From UBA5614 sp034678545 (GTDB lineage Bacteria; Cloacimonadota; Cloacimonadia; Cloacimonadales; Cloacimonadaceae): 43,034 nt of DNA. The notes beneath the pieces are model-generated. The model did no database searches. It was given only the letters and a program-made list of their open reading frames with translations, and was not told the origin of the DNA. The position numbers and the translations under genes were made by a program. Positions 9,224 to 17,583 of this stretch are shown in pieces (position 1 is the first letter of the stretch; every line of letters starts with the position of its first letter). The DNA lies in assembly GCA_034678545.1 (NCBI GenBank), contig JAXDBS010000014.1, forward strand, positions 1 through 43,034, given 5' to 3'.

Positions 9224-9241
9224 ATTCAAGGGGGAACAAAA

Positions 9242-10831
9242 ATGAAGAAAAGACTGTTCTTAATTCTCATCCTGACAGTGATGTTGGGGATATTTCTGTC
9301 TATTAATGGGGTGGAAGTGTTCGTGGATGCTCCTAATGAAACCATCGGAGCAGGAGTCACCCAGACCTATTCAGTCAAGATCGCGCATGTGGAAAACCTG
9401 CAGGGATTTGACATCTCGATCAAATTCCCCAAGGCCGATTTCGCCACAGCACCGACCAATCTTGCCATCGGTCCGCTGTTCCAGCCCAATTTCAACTTCG
9501 CTTTTGACAACAGCGATGCCACACACTGGATCTATCAGGTGGTCTGCACCAAGCTGGGTCCGCCTTCCGTTACAACGACCGGAGATGACGCTGTGGTGCT
9601 CTTCAGCTATGACGCCACCAGCACAGAGGATTACACCAACCTGCCTGCCGGCTGCTATGTGGAAGTCGAGCCTTCCGCCACACCTTTATCCGATCCCGAT
9701 GGTATGCCGATCACCCTGGATTCTGCCACCGACAAGCTGATCTACATAGAAAATGAAGAAGAGCCGGGCACCATCATCTATGTTGAAGCACCGCTGGAAA
9801 CCATCGAAGACGGGGTCACCCAGACCTATTCTGTAATGATCTCAGAGGTGGAAGACCTGTTCGGCTACAGTGTCCAGGTTGTTGTCCCCAAAGCGGATTT
9901 TGCCACAGCTCCGTCCAACTTTGCCTACGGACCCGACTTCCCAGCCATGTTTACTTTCTTCAATGTCGAAGAGATAGCCGGGAATTGGGTAATAACGGCG
10001 GACTGGGCTTCCATGGGCTTTGGCAGCGTGACAGGTGAAGACCTGGTGCTCTTTACCTTCAGCGCGACCAGCACCGAGAACTATACCAATCTGCCTGGCG
10101 GTTGCTACATCGAAGTCCCTGCAGACGTTGTGGAACTGAGAGATCACCTTAACGCCGACATTCCCCTGGACGGGACGGAAAGCCTGCAGATCTTTATCGA
10201 AGGCGAATTCGTACCGGTGGAACTGTCCTCCTTCACAGCGGTCTTCAACAGCACGACCGAAGCTGTCTGCCTGACCTGGGTTACCCAGTCCGAATCCAAT
10301 CTGGCGGGATACTACATCTACAGGGGCACAAGTTCTGAACCGTCCGAAGCGCTTAGTATCAATGCTTTCATTACCGGAACCAATACCTCCAATGAGCATG
10401 AATATAGTTTCAACGACTCGGAGATCACACCCTCCACGACCTATTGGTATTGGCTGATGTCGGTTGACCTGGACGGCCAGGTCGAGATGTACGGTCCAAT
10501 CTCCGTAACGGTTCCCGCCACCGGCCCCGAAACACCAGGAATCCCCGGCGATTTGGTCACCGGGCTCTCCAACGCCTTCCCCAATCCCTTCGCTGCCGGC
10601 CTGAGCGTGCATTATTGCCTGAAAAAAGCAGGACAGGTAGATCTGACTGTCTTCAACGCCAAGGGCCAGGCGATTCGCAACCTGGTCTCGGAAAACAAGA
10701 CCGAAGGAATGTACGAACAGGCCTGGGACGGAAAAGACTCCCAAGGCAAAGCCTGCACCTCGGGCGTCTACTTCATCAGGATGACCATGGCGAACAAACA
10801 CTACTCCAAGACCGTAGTGCTTGCCAAATAA
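9242..10831 (+). CDS. Secreted protein with two cohesin-like repeats, FN3 and FlgD-like sorting tail (529 aa)
   Basis: The ATG at 9242 follows CAAGGGGGAACAAAA and opens a signal peptide (MKKRLFLILILTVMLGIFLSINGVE). Two tandem repeats of about 140-150 residues follow. Each begins with (V/E)APxETI-x-GVTQTYSV, contains PKADFATAP and ends near TSTExYTNLPxGCYxEV; their length and pattern are like the cohesin/dockerin-type beta-sandwich. An FN3 domain spans about 325-420 (VPVELSSFTAVF onward). The last 85 residues (NAFPNPF, then a DLTVFNAKGQ-like strand, SGVYFIRM, KTVVLAK) are a typical FlgD-Ig-like / type IX-like C-terminal sorting domain. I infer that the protein is exported and anchored at the cell surface. 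An intrinsic terminator lies 47 bp after the stop. The ligand is unknown. Confidence 0.9.
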   Translation: MKKRLFLILILTVMLGIFLSINGVEVFVDAPNETIGAGVTQTYSVKIAHVENLQGFDISIKFPKADFATAPTNLAIGPLFQPNFNFAFDNSDATHWIYQVVCTKLGPPSVTTTGDDAVVLFSYDATSTEDYTNLPAGCYVEVEPSATPLSDPDGMPITLDSATDKLIYIENEEEPGTIIYVEAPLETIEDGVTQTYSVMISEVEDLFGYSVQVVVPKADFATAPSNFAYGPDFPAMFTFFNVEEIAGNWVITADWASMGFGSVTGEDLVLFTFSATSTENYTNLPGGCYIEVPADVVELRDHLNADIPLDGTESLQIFIEGEFVPVELSSFTAVFNSTTEAVCLTWVTQSESNLAGYYIYRGTSSEPSEALSINAFITGTNTSNEHEYSFNDSEITPSTTYWYWLMSVDLDGQVEMYGPISVTVPATGPETPGIPGDLVTGLSNAFPNPFAAGLSVHYCLKKAGQVDLTVFNAKGQAIRNLVSENKTEGMYEQAWDGKDSQGKACTSGVYFIRMTMANKHYSKTVVLAK

Positions 10832-10877
10832 ACGGAACCAACTCTTTCCGGAACACAAAGTTCCAAAGATCAAAGCG

Positions 10878-10916
10878 AAGGCGGGGACGCAGCCATAACG
10901 GCGCCCCCGCCTTTTT
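10878..10916 (+). terminator. Intrinsic terminator after the cohesin-like gene
   Basis: AAGGCGGGG (10878-10886) pairs with CCCCGCCTT (10905-10913), followed by TTT. It fits termination of the plus-strand gene ending at 10831. Confidence 0.8.
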
Positions 10917-10968
10917 CTGCTTATAAAAAGCAGCCACACCCATAATCCAGTCTGACCAGTATTTAAGA

Positions 10969-10997
10969 TTGACAGAATGATCCCGGCCTGACATATG
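10969..10997 (+). promoter_or_regulatory. Candidate promoter of trmFO
   Basis: TTGACA (10969-10974), 17-bp spacer, then CATATG as a weak -10 (10992-10997). The implied leader is about 75 nt. Confidence 0.35.
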
Positions 10998-11076
10998 GGC
11001 GGCATGTCCCACAACTATTGGTACAAGGCAACCCGGCCGCGCGCAATGAGCAGTCCCGCTCCGGGAAAGGTAATCC

Positions 11077-12402
11077 ATGCCTAAAGTGATTACAATAGCC
11101 GGGGCCGGACTGGCAGGCTGTGAAGCGGCTCTGCAACTGGCCACCAGGGGCTGGCAGGTCTGGCTGTATGAGATGCGGCCGGAGAGAATGACGCCGGCCC
11201 ACCGCACCGGCAAATGCGCGGAACTGGTCTGCAGCAACTCGCTGAAGTCATTGCGGCCGGACACCGCATCCGGACTGCTGAAGCAGGAACTGGAACTGCT
11301 GGGCTGCCGGCTGCTGGAACTGGCCAAACTGGCGGCAGTGCCGGCCGGGCACGCGCTGGCGGTGGACCGGGAAGCCTTTGCCGATGCCGTCACAAGACAG
11401 ATCGAATCAAATCCGAACATAATCCTGATCCGTTCTGAACTGACCGAAATCCCGGACGGCTTATCTATCCTGGCCGGCGGGCCGCTCACCTCGGACGCCC
11501 TGATGCAAAGCCTGATCAATCTGCTGGGCGAGCAGCACCTCTATTTCTTCGACGCCATCGCGCCCATTGTCAGCGCCGACTCTTTGGACGGAAGCATCGT
11601 GTTCGAGAAAAGCCGCTATGACAAAGGCGAGGCGGATTATCTGAACTGCCCCTTCACACAAGAGGAATACCTGCGCTTCGTGGACGCTCTGCGGCGGGGA
11701 GAAAAACACAACGCGCACGAATTCGAGAATGAATATTTTAAAAGCCCGGATTTCCGATTTTACGAAAACTGCCTGCCCATAGAGGAACTGGCCCGCCGGG
11801 GAATTGACACTTTGCGCTTCGGAGTGCTGCGCCCCGTGGGGCTGGAGGACCCCAGGACCGGCAGGCGCGCTTACGCCGTGCTGCAGTTGAGAGCCGAGAA
11901 CAAGGACCGGACCGCCTTTAACCTGGTGGGCTGCCAGACCATGCTGACCTACGGCGCGCAGAAAGAGGTTTTCCGGCTGATCCCGGGTCTGCAGAACGCT
12001 GAATTCCTGCGGTTGGGCTCCATCCACCGCAATTCCTATCTCAACGCGCCCCTGGTTTTGAATGAAAACCTTTCCCTCAAAGCGAGGCCGGACACCTGGC
12101 TGGCAGGGCAGCTCAGCGGCGTGGAGGGCTATGTGGAATCCATCGCCACGGGCCTGCTGACCGCACTGATCATTAACAGGACCTGTGCCATGGGGCAGGA
12201 GTTCAAACCGCTGCCGGATACCACTGTCCTGGGCCAGTTGCACAGGCGGCTGATCACGTCTTCCGACGCGCCTTTCCAGCCGGTCAACGCCAATTTCGGA
12301 CTGCTGCCGGAACCGGCCGGAATCGAGAAAAGCCGCAAAAAGCAGGAATACGCCAACCGGTCTTTAACTGATCTGCGGAACTGGGTGCGGGAGAATTTGT
12401 AA
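11077..12402 (+). CDS. trmFO: Methylenetetrahydrofolate--tRNA-(uracil-5-)-methyltransferase TrmFO
   Basis: 441 aa, normal length for the family. TrmFO makes m5U54 in the T-loop of tRNA, using methylene-THF as carbon donor and FAD as cofactor. The N-terminal FAD-binding glycine motif is GAGLAGCEAA (residues 8-17). The family blocks YEMRPERMTPAH, AELVCSNSLKS and VPAGHALAVDR follow. The catalytic nucleophile cysteine is expected in the ELVCSNS block. The start is supported by GGGAAAGG 6 nt upstream. The TAA stop is also the first three bases of a TAACCACGAAA repeat. It is a bacterial-type enzyme, which supports a bacterial host. Downstream genes on the same strand are 300 bp away, so it is probably monocistronic. 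Confidence 0.96.
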   Translation: MPKVITIAGAGLAGCEAALQLATRGWQVWLYEMRPERMTPAHRTGKCAELVCSNSLKSLRPDTASGLLKQELELLGCRLLELAKLAAVPAGHALAVDREAFADAVTRQIESNPNIILIRSELTEIPDGLSILAGGPLTSDALMQSLINLLGEQHLYFFDAIAPIVSADSLDGSIVFEKSRYDKGEADYLNCPFTQEEYLRFVDALRRGEKHNAHEFENEYFKSPDFRFYENCLPIEELARRGIDTLRFGVLRPVGLEDPRTGRRAYAVLQLRAENKDRTAFNLVGCQTMLTYGAQKEVFRLIPGLQNAEFLRLGSIHRNSYLNAPLVLNENLSLKARPDTWLAGQLSGVEGYVESIATGLLTALIINRTCAMGQEFKPLPDTTVLGQLHRRLITSSDAPFQPVNANFGLLPEPAGIEKSRKKQEYANRSLTDLRNWVRENL

Positions 12403-12421
12403 CCACGAAAGGCACGAAAAA
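12400..12421 (+). repeat. TAACCACGAAA repeat overlapping the trmFO stop codon
   Basis: TAACCACGAAAGGCACGAAAA; its first TAA is the trmFO stop codon. Related copies are at 24267-24295 (minus strand) and 34218-34250, each again starting in the stop codon of the preceding gene. Confidence 0.8.
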
Positions 12422-12719
12422 CCATTAGCATTATTGGTAATAAATGCTCCCTGACATATCAAAGAATGGAACATGAAATGCAACATTGGAAAGCACAACG
12501 GCTTTGGTCAAAAACAGGCTGGGTTTCCCCGATCAGATCGAGGACGGGCTCTGCCTGCTCAGGAACGGCGCAGCGATGCAGCGGGCGCGGTTTACTACTC
12601 AAATTCAAATAGCAATGCTGAACACATATTGCGTCTTTACCTTTTGCGCCTGTGGCGGCTTTTGCGCTACATAAGGAATGACTCTTGCGACCATAAACAC
12701 TTGATACAGGGAGGAAGAT
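12422..12719. other. Intergenic region between trmFO and the DUF3795 gene
   Basis: About 300 bp. A small AT-rich hairpin (AGCATT at 12427 pairing with AATGCT at 12443) follows the repeat. The rest shows no recognisable gene; short frames here lack ribosome-binding sites. CTTTTGCGC is directly repeated near 12640-12665. I see no clear promoter. Confidence 0.5.
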
Positions 12720-13055
12720 ATGGAAAAGCTGATCTCGGCCTGCGGGCTGGACTGCGCCCAGTGCGAGGCGCGCACCGCCACGCTGGAGAATGACAACGGC
12801 AAGCGGGCCGCCGTGGCGGAAAAATGGTCCCAGCAATACGGGGCAGATATTACCGCCCAGAACATCAACTGCATGGGCTGCATGGAGCCCGGCGTGAAAT
12901 TCAACCACTGCAACGAATGCGAATACCGCGCCTGCGTGAGGTCCAAAGGACTGAAGAATTGCTCTGAATGCGGCGATTTTCCCTGCGAGATAATCTCGAA
13001 ATTCTTTGAATATGTGCCCTTTGCCAAAGCCAACCTGGAGGAACTCAGGAAATAA
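12720..13055 (+). CDS. DUF3795 cysteine-rich protein (111 aa)
   Basis: Start ATG with GGGAGG upstream. The protein has 11 cysteines in the DUF3795 pattern: ACGLDCAQC (Cys 8, 12, 15), CMGC (51, 54), CNEC and C72, then CSECGDFPC (81, 84, 89). The spacing suggests metal binding (zinc or Fe-S), but the function of the family is unknown. A paralogue lies at 29787-30212. It ends 98 bp before gatE on the same strand, so the two could be cotranscribed. Confidence 0.88.
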   Translation: MEKLISACGLDCAQCEARTATLENDNGKRAAVAEKWSQQYGADITAQNINCMGCMEPGVKFNHCNECEYRACVRSKGLKNCSECGDFPCEIISKFFEYVPFAKANLEELRK

Positions 13056-13153
13056 TCCAGGCCTTGCAGCAAGTATTGGTTGACTTTCCGGCCCTCTGCA
13101 AAAAGCTGTCGTAAGATTTTTTTGCGGGGCATCCGCATAACAATGAGGTCACG

Positions 13154-15139
13154 ATGAGCAGCAGATGGGAAGAGAACTGGCTCCGGACACGCCGGCAGGT
13201 GGGCTGGGTAGAGCTCGCGGCAGCCACACCGGAGACATATCAGAAGCTGGGCTTCAAGTGCGGCCTGGAGGTTCACCAGCAGCTGGACACGCGGCAGAAG
13301 CTGTTCTGCCGCTGCGCAACTGGAATCTACCACGACTTCAACAATTTTGACGCGGAAATCCTGCGCCACATGCGCCCCACTCTGTCCGAACTGGGCGAGT
13401 ACGACGGCACTGCCCTGATGGAGTTCAAGACCCGCAAACAGATCATCTACCGGATCAAGAACGACTCCGCCTGCACCTACGAAGTTGACGACACGCCGCC
13501 TTTCCTGTTTAACGGGGAAGCCATCTCCCAAGCCATGCTGATCGCCCTGCTGCTCAAGATGAACATCGTGGGCGAACTTCACATCACCCGCAAGCAATAC
13601 CTGGACGGCAGCATCCCGACCGGCTTCCAGCGCACCGCCATCCTCGGCATCGAAGGCCAGTTCCCCATTTCCAACAAGACCATCCGGGTCATCCAGTTCA
13701 GCATCGAGGAAGACAGCTGCCGCGAGGTATCGGACCATCGCCACACCCGCATTTACTACACTGACAGGCTGGGCATGCCGCTGATTGAAACGGTCACCTA
13801 TCCCGATATGCTGACCCCGCAGGAAGCGGCTGAAGCCGGGCAGTACATCAGGCTGCTGGCGCGCAGCAGCGGCAAGGTCAGGACAGGGATCGGCGCCGCC
13901 CGCCAGGACGTGAACGTCAGCGTCACAGGCGGCACCCGGGTCGAGATCAAAGGCGTGGCACACATCGCCTGGATTCCCAAGCTAACGCATAACGAAGCCT
14001 TCCGCCAGAAAGCGCTGCTGGAGATCAGGGACGCACTGAAGAAAGCAATCCCGGAACAGGCTGAGTGGAAAGCGGATTGGAAGGTCCTTCCGGCCGCTGA
14101 CTGGGAACACATCCCCGCCTTGCGCCAGGCCGCCGCCGACAACTGGAAACTGGTGGCAGTTAACCTGCCCGGCTTTTTAAACATCCTATCCTTTTTCACT
14201 CAGCCGGGCAAGTGCTTCGGGGACGAGATCTCGGACCGGCTGAAAGTGATCGCCTGCCTGGAAAAACCCAATCTATACCATTCAGAAGAAATTGATCCCA
14301 TCCTGTCCGAAACTGACTGGGACAAGCTTAAAGCCGTTCTCAAAGCCGGCAAGAAGGACGCGCAGATCCTGTTCTGGACAGCGGACGAAGACCTCAAGAC
14401 AGCTGTGGAAACGATCGAAGAACGCTGTCAATGGGCCTTTAAAGGAGTCCCCAACGAGACCCGCAAATCCCTGCCTCGCGGCATCACTGTCTTTGAAAGG
14501 GTTCTGCCTGGCCCGGACAGGATGTATCCCGACACGGACTCGGCGCCCATTCCCGTTTCCGACGAGATCATTGCAGAAGCGCGCAGCCAGTTGCCTGTGA
14601 ACCTGCAAAAGCGTCTGGAACAGCTTGCCGACTGGGGCGTGCCCCGGGACGCCTATACCTATATCCTGCGCAACAACCTGATGCCTGTCCTGGAAAAGCT
14701 GGCCGCCGAGTATGAGTACAAGCCCGCTTTCCTGGCCCGGCTGTATGCCCATACGCTGAAAAGCGTGCAGGGCTGCAAGCCGCTTCCCTTCAGCCATGAG
14801 CGCGTGGCCGACCTGCTCAAATTCGTGCGCAGCCGCGACCTTGCCCCGGATATCATCCCGCCCCTGCTGAAACTGCTGTACAAACATCCCAACATGGCTT
14901 TCGCTTCTTTGCTGACAACGCTTGGCTACAAGCAGGCCGACCCGGGGGAGATCCTCGAGCATATCCCCACCCTGCATGTGATGTACGGCAATTTCAAGAA
15001 ACACTCCCGGCGCGGGCCGGAAGCGGAGGCGGACTGGATCATGGGCAGCCTGCGCAAACCCGCCCTCGGCAACATTCCGCTGACCGAGCTGCGCGCTAGA
15101 GTGGAAGCAGGGATCTCTGCGGAGGCCGCCCATGCTTGA
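13154..15139 (+). CDS. gatE: Glutamyl-tRNA(Gln) amidotransferase subunit E (archaeal-type GatE)
   Basis: 661 aa; archaeal GatE is about 620-650. GatE is the tRNA-binding kinase/transamidase subunit that converts Glu-tRNA(Gln) to Gln-tRNA(Gln) with ammonia supplied by GatD. The GatB/GatE cradle starts at about residue 31 with KLGFKCGLEVHQQLDT and FCRC, which is the GatE form of this motif. An insertion resembling the AspRS GAD domain follows in the middle, where GatB has none, and a helical YqeY-like tail ends the protein. Start ATG has GAGG 4 nt upstream. The stop overlaps gatD by 8 nt. The approximately 25 residues before the conserved block are an extension. GatDE is regarded as an archaeal trait, so its presence among bacterial genes is notable; GatB is unlikely because of the length, the insertion and the adjacent GatD. 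Confidence 0.94.
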   Translation: MSSRWEENWLRTRRQVGWVELAAATPETYQKLGFKCGLEVHQQLDTRQKLFCRCATGIYHDFNNFDAEILRHMRPTLSELGEYDGTALMEFKTRKQIIYRIKNDSACTYEVDDTPPFLFNGEAISQAMLIALLLKMNIVGELHITRKQYLDGSIPTGFQRTAILGIEGQFPISNKTIRVIQFSIEEDSCREVSDHRHTRIYYTDRLGMPLIETVTYPDMLTPQEAAEAGQYIRLLARSSGKVRTGIGAARQDVNVSVTGGTRVEIKGVAHIAWIPKLTHNEAFRQKALLEIRDALKKAIPEQAEWKADWKVLPAADWEHIPALRQAAADNWKLVAVNLPGFLNILSFFTQPGKCFGDEISDRLKVIACLEKPNLYHSEEIDPILSETDWDKLKAVLKAGKKDAQILFWTADEDLKTAVETIEERCQWAFKGVPNETRKSLPRGITVFERVLPGPDRMYPDTDSAPIPVSDEIIAEARSQLPVNLQKRLEQLADWGVPRDAYTYILRNNLMPVLEKLAAEYEYKPAFLARLYAHTLKSVQGCKPLPFSHERVADLLKFVRSRDLAPDIIPPLLKLLYKHPNMAFASLLTTLGYKQADPGEILEHIPTLHVMYGNFKKHSRRGPEAEADWIMGSLRKPALGNIPLTELRARVEAGISAEAAHA

Positions 15140-16514
15140 TATTTTCAAGGGTTACAAAGGCCGCGCCCTGGAGGTGCTGAAGTCCTTCCAGGCCAGGGTT
15201 TGGGGCGAGACCACAGTGGACACGACGAGGGGAAGGTTCCAGGGCATCATCCTGCCGCGCAGCGAAAACGACGATGACAGACACATCGTGATCAAACTGG
15301 CCACCGGCTACAACGTCGGCATCGACGTGGACACCATTTTGGACATGAAAGAAACCGGCTACAAGGAAGCGCATTACAAGATACCCGAACGCGAGTTTCC
15401 CTACACGCCGGGCCTGCCCAAGGTCAAGCTGCTGGGCACCGGCGGCACCATCGCCTCGCGCCTGGATTACAGGACCGGCGCTGTCATTCCGGCCTTCTCG
15501 CCCGGCGAGCTGTATGGCGCTGTGCCGGAGCTGGCCGACATCTGCAACCTGGAAACGGAAAAGCTGTTTGCCGTCTTTTCCGAAAACATGGGCCCGCAGC
15601 AGTACAAGAAACTCGCCGTCTCGATCGGTGAGGAGATCAAAAAAGGCATCGACGGGATCATCATCGGGCACGGCACTGACACCATGCACCACACCGCGGC
15701 GGCGCTTTCCTACATGCTGCAGAACCTGCCCGTCCCTGTCGTGATGGTCGGTTCACAGCGCAGCAGCGACAGGCCTTCCTCGGACGCAGCGCTCAATCTC
15801 ATGCACGCTGCCACTGCCGCCGGGCACAGCGACATCGCCGAAGTCATGGTCAGCATGTTCGGCCCCACCAGCGACGAATACGCTTTGCTGCACCAAGGGA
15901 CGCGCGTCCGCAAAATGCACTCCTCCTACCGCAGCACCTTCCGCACCATCGGGGACACGCCCATCGCCCGGGTGACGCGGGATAAGATCACACCCATCAA
16001 GACCGCTTACAACAAGCGCCGCAGCGACCGCAACGTCACCGTCCTGCCCTTTTTCGAGGAACGGGTCGCCATCGTTTACTACTATCCGAACATGCATCCA
16101 GACATCATTGACAGCCTCACCGACAACGGCTACAAGGGCATCGTGATCGCCGGCACCGGACTGGGGCATGTCAACAAGCCGCTCTACCCTGCCATCCGGC
16201 GCGCCGTGGAAAAGGGCCTGCACATCTACATGACCGTCCAGACGCTCTGGGGCTTTGTCCATATGTTCGTCTATGACACCGGCCGCGACCTCATGAGCAT
16301 GGGCATCATACCGGGCGAGAACCTGCTGCCCGAAGTGGCCTACATCAAGCTGGGCTGGGCTTTGGGCCAGGCCACAGATCCCGAGGAAGTGAAAAGGCTG
16401 ATGCTAACCCCCGTGGCGGGAGACATCACGGACGGCGAGCCCTACAACGGCTACCTCATCTTCCAGGGCGGCATCCCCGAAGTCGAGGAGTTCATCCGCA
16501 AGTTCCATAAATAA
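15132..16514 (+). CDS. gatD: Glutamyl-tRNA(Gln) amidotransferase subunit D (archaeal-type GatD)
   Basis: 460 aa, close to archaeal GatD (about 420-450). It is an asparaginase-like glutaminase that supplies ammonia to GatE. An N-terminal beta-barrel domain covers residues 1-90. The asparaginase domain starts with KVKLLGTGGTIASR (98-110; nucleophile-loop threonine) and has the second catalytic motif GHGTDTMHHT (179-188, Thr-Asp pair), plus a catalytic-lysine region at RKMHSSYRSTF. Plain asparaginases lack the N-terminal domain and are not coupled to GatE. The start ATG overlaps the gatE stop and has GGAGG upstream, so the two are translationally coupled. Three tRNA genes, two of them tRNA-Glu, follow within 600 bp. 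Confidence 0.95.
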   Translation: MLDIFKGYKGRALEVLKSFQARVWGETTVDTTRGRFQGIILPRSENDDDRHIVIKLATGYNVGIDVDTILDMKETGYKEAHYKIPEREFPYTPGLPKVKLLGTGGTIASRLDYRTGAVIPAFSPGELYGAVPELADICNLETEKLFAVFSENMGPQQYKKLAVSIGEEIKKGIDGIIIGHGTDTMHHTAAALSYMLQNLPVPVVMVGSQRSSDRPSSDAALNLMHAATAAGHSDIAEVMVSMFGPTSDEYALLHQGTRVRKMHSSYRSTFRTIGDTPIARVTRDKITPIKTAYNKRRSDRNVTVLPFFEERVAIVYYYPNMHPDIIDSLTDNGYKGIVIAGTGLGHVNKPLYPAIRRAVEKGLHIYMTVQTLWGFVHMFVYDTGRDLMSMGIIPGENLLPEVAYIKLGWALGQATDPEEVKRLMLTPVAGDITDGEPYNGYLIFQGGIPEVEEFIRKFHK

Positions 16515-16832
16515 CCGTTCCCCAGCTCCAGAAAAAGCCTTGAAGATTCAACCATAACTCAGGCACAGATAACCCTCAGATAAAGCCAAAACTGCCCTGA
16601 TCTGAAGGTCATTTGTCATTTGTTTGGAGTTTGCCGTTTTGGGGCGGAGCATCCGGAATCAGGTGGCAAAACCGGCCAGCCCGATGTTCGGTTTTAAGGA
16701 AAGGTAAATGAGACTCACACAACAGAGCCCAGCGGTCACAGTTGTAACCAATGCAGCCTGAGCCGTTTGGGGGCAGTTTTCCCTTGACAGCAGAGGCGGG
16801 GGAAAATTGTTTGGCAGCACTGAAGGAAGCAT
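16515..16832. other. Intergenic region upstream of the tRNA cluster
   Basis: About 320 bp without a gene. The only signal I see is TTGACA at 16784-16789, some 43 bp before the first tRNA, with a weak TTGTTT 17 bp downstream; this is a plausible tRNA-operon promoter. A minus-strand frame here runs across the tRNA-Lys gene and is an antisense artefact. Confidence 0.45.
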
Positions 16833-16907
16833 GGTCCAGTAACTCAGCGGTAGAGTATCTGCCTTTTAAGCAGAGAGTCGATGGTTCGATTCCATCCTGG
16901 ATCACCA
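16833..16907 (+). tRNA. tRNA-Lys (anticodon UUU)
   Basis: The acceptor stem GGTCCAG pairs with CTGGATC (one G-U). The D arm is ACTC/GAGT. The anticodon stem TCTGC/GCAGA has loop CTTTTAA, giving anticodon TTT. The T arm is GATGG-TTCGATT-CCATC. CCA is encoded. Confidence 0.95.
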
Positions 16908-16916
16908 GATTTTAGC

Positions 16917-16991
16917 GACCCCTTCGTCTATCGGTCAGGACTCAAGATTTTCATTCTTGCAAGAGGGGTTCGATTCCCCTAGGGGTCGCCA
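16917..16991 (+). tRNA. tRNA-Glu (anticodon UUC)
   Basis: The acceptor stem GACCCCT pairs with AGGGGTC, discriminator G, encoded CCA. The anticodon stem CAAGA/TCTTG has loop TTTTCAT, giving TTC. The T arm has GGGTTCGATTCCC. It resembles E. coli tRNA-Glu in the D-arm start (TCGTCTA). Confidence 0.95.
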
Positions 16992-17027
16992 TTTCCTTTA
17001 TTCATGACTGTGATCCGATTGAGCAGC

Positions 17028-17103
17028 GTCCCGTTCGTCTAGTGGCCTAGGACTCCTGATTCTCAGTCAGGCAACAGGGGTTCGATTCCCCTACGGGATG
17101 CCA
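17028..17103 (+). tRNA. tRNA-Glu (anticodon CUC)
   Basis: The acceptor stem GTCCCGT pairs with ACGGGAT (one G-U), discriminator G, encoded CCA. The anticodon stem CCTGA/TCAGG has loop TTCTCAG, giving CTC. Spacing suggests one transcript with the two preceding tRNAs. Confidence 0.95.
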
Positions 17104-17118
17104 TTTTCCCCTTATAAA

Positions 17119-17583
17119 TCAGCGCGCGCAACAGGCGCACTGATATATCTTAATGGCAATATAGAGCAGAGTCATGATGCCGATCCAGGTGCCGCTGAAC
17201 CAGTTGTCAGTTTTCTGCAGCTTCGTTGCTTCCCTGTCCGTCTCTGTGACCAGGCAGCCGGAATGGCTGAGCAGCCTGATATTATTGTGCCGGAAAATTC
17301 CGCCGCTGCCGCTCCAGGAAAAGCTGAATTCGATCTCAGGCTTGCCCGAGAGCTCAACCTTGTAGTAATTGTGCCAGGCGGGGGACTGCAAGTCCAGGAA
17401 GATGGTGGCATGGGGCTCCACGGGAAGCAGCACCTCCTTGCCGTTGGAGATGGAGGCGACTTCCACCCCGTTGATGGAAACCAGCACGCGGGAAAGGCAT
17501 TCCACGAAATGCCACCTGCGTTTTAGGCTCAGAAAAATGGTCCTTCCAGGGTCATGGGAAATGATGATCTCTTCATTGCGCAT
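17119..17583 (-). CDS. Hypothetical protein with C-terminal membrane segment (154 aa)
   Basis: I do not recognise the family. The first about 110 residues are beta-rich (SINGVEV, KEVLLPVEPHATIFLDL, IEFSFSWSGSG). A hydrophobic segment near residues 133-147 (WIGIMTLLYIAIKIY) may be a C-terminal membrane anchor, followed by CACCAR. The ATG at 17583 overlaps the end of the methyltransferase gene by 11 nt (ATG inside ...TTATGCGCAATGA), suggesting coupling. An in-frame start four codons upstream is also possible; neither has a clear Shine-Dalgarno. Confidence 0.6.
   Translation of the reverse strand: MRNEEIIISHDPGRTIFLSLKRRWHFVECLSRVLVSINGVEVASISNGKEVLLPVEPHATIFLDLQSPAWHNYYKVELSGKPEIEFSFSWSGSGGIFRHNNIRLLSHSGCLVTETDREATKLQKTDNWFSGTWIGIMTLLYIAIKIYQCACCAR

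Noticed and set aside
16609..16905. 98-residue minus-strand frame beginning MIQDGIEPSTLCLKGRYSTAE
   Set aside because: Its first part is the antisense of the tRNA-Lys gene, a well-known false ORF pattern, and the rest has no domain.
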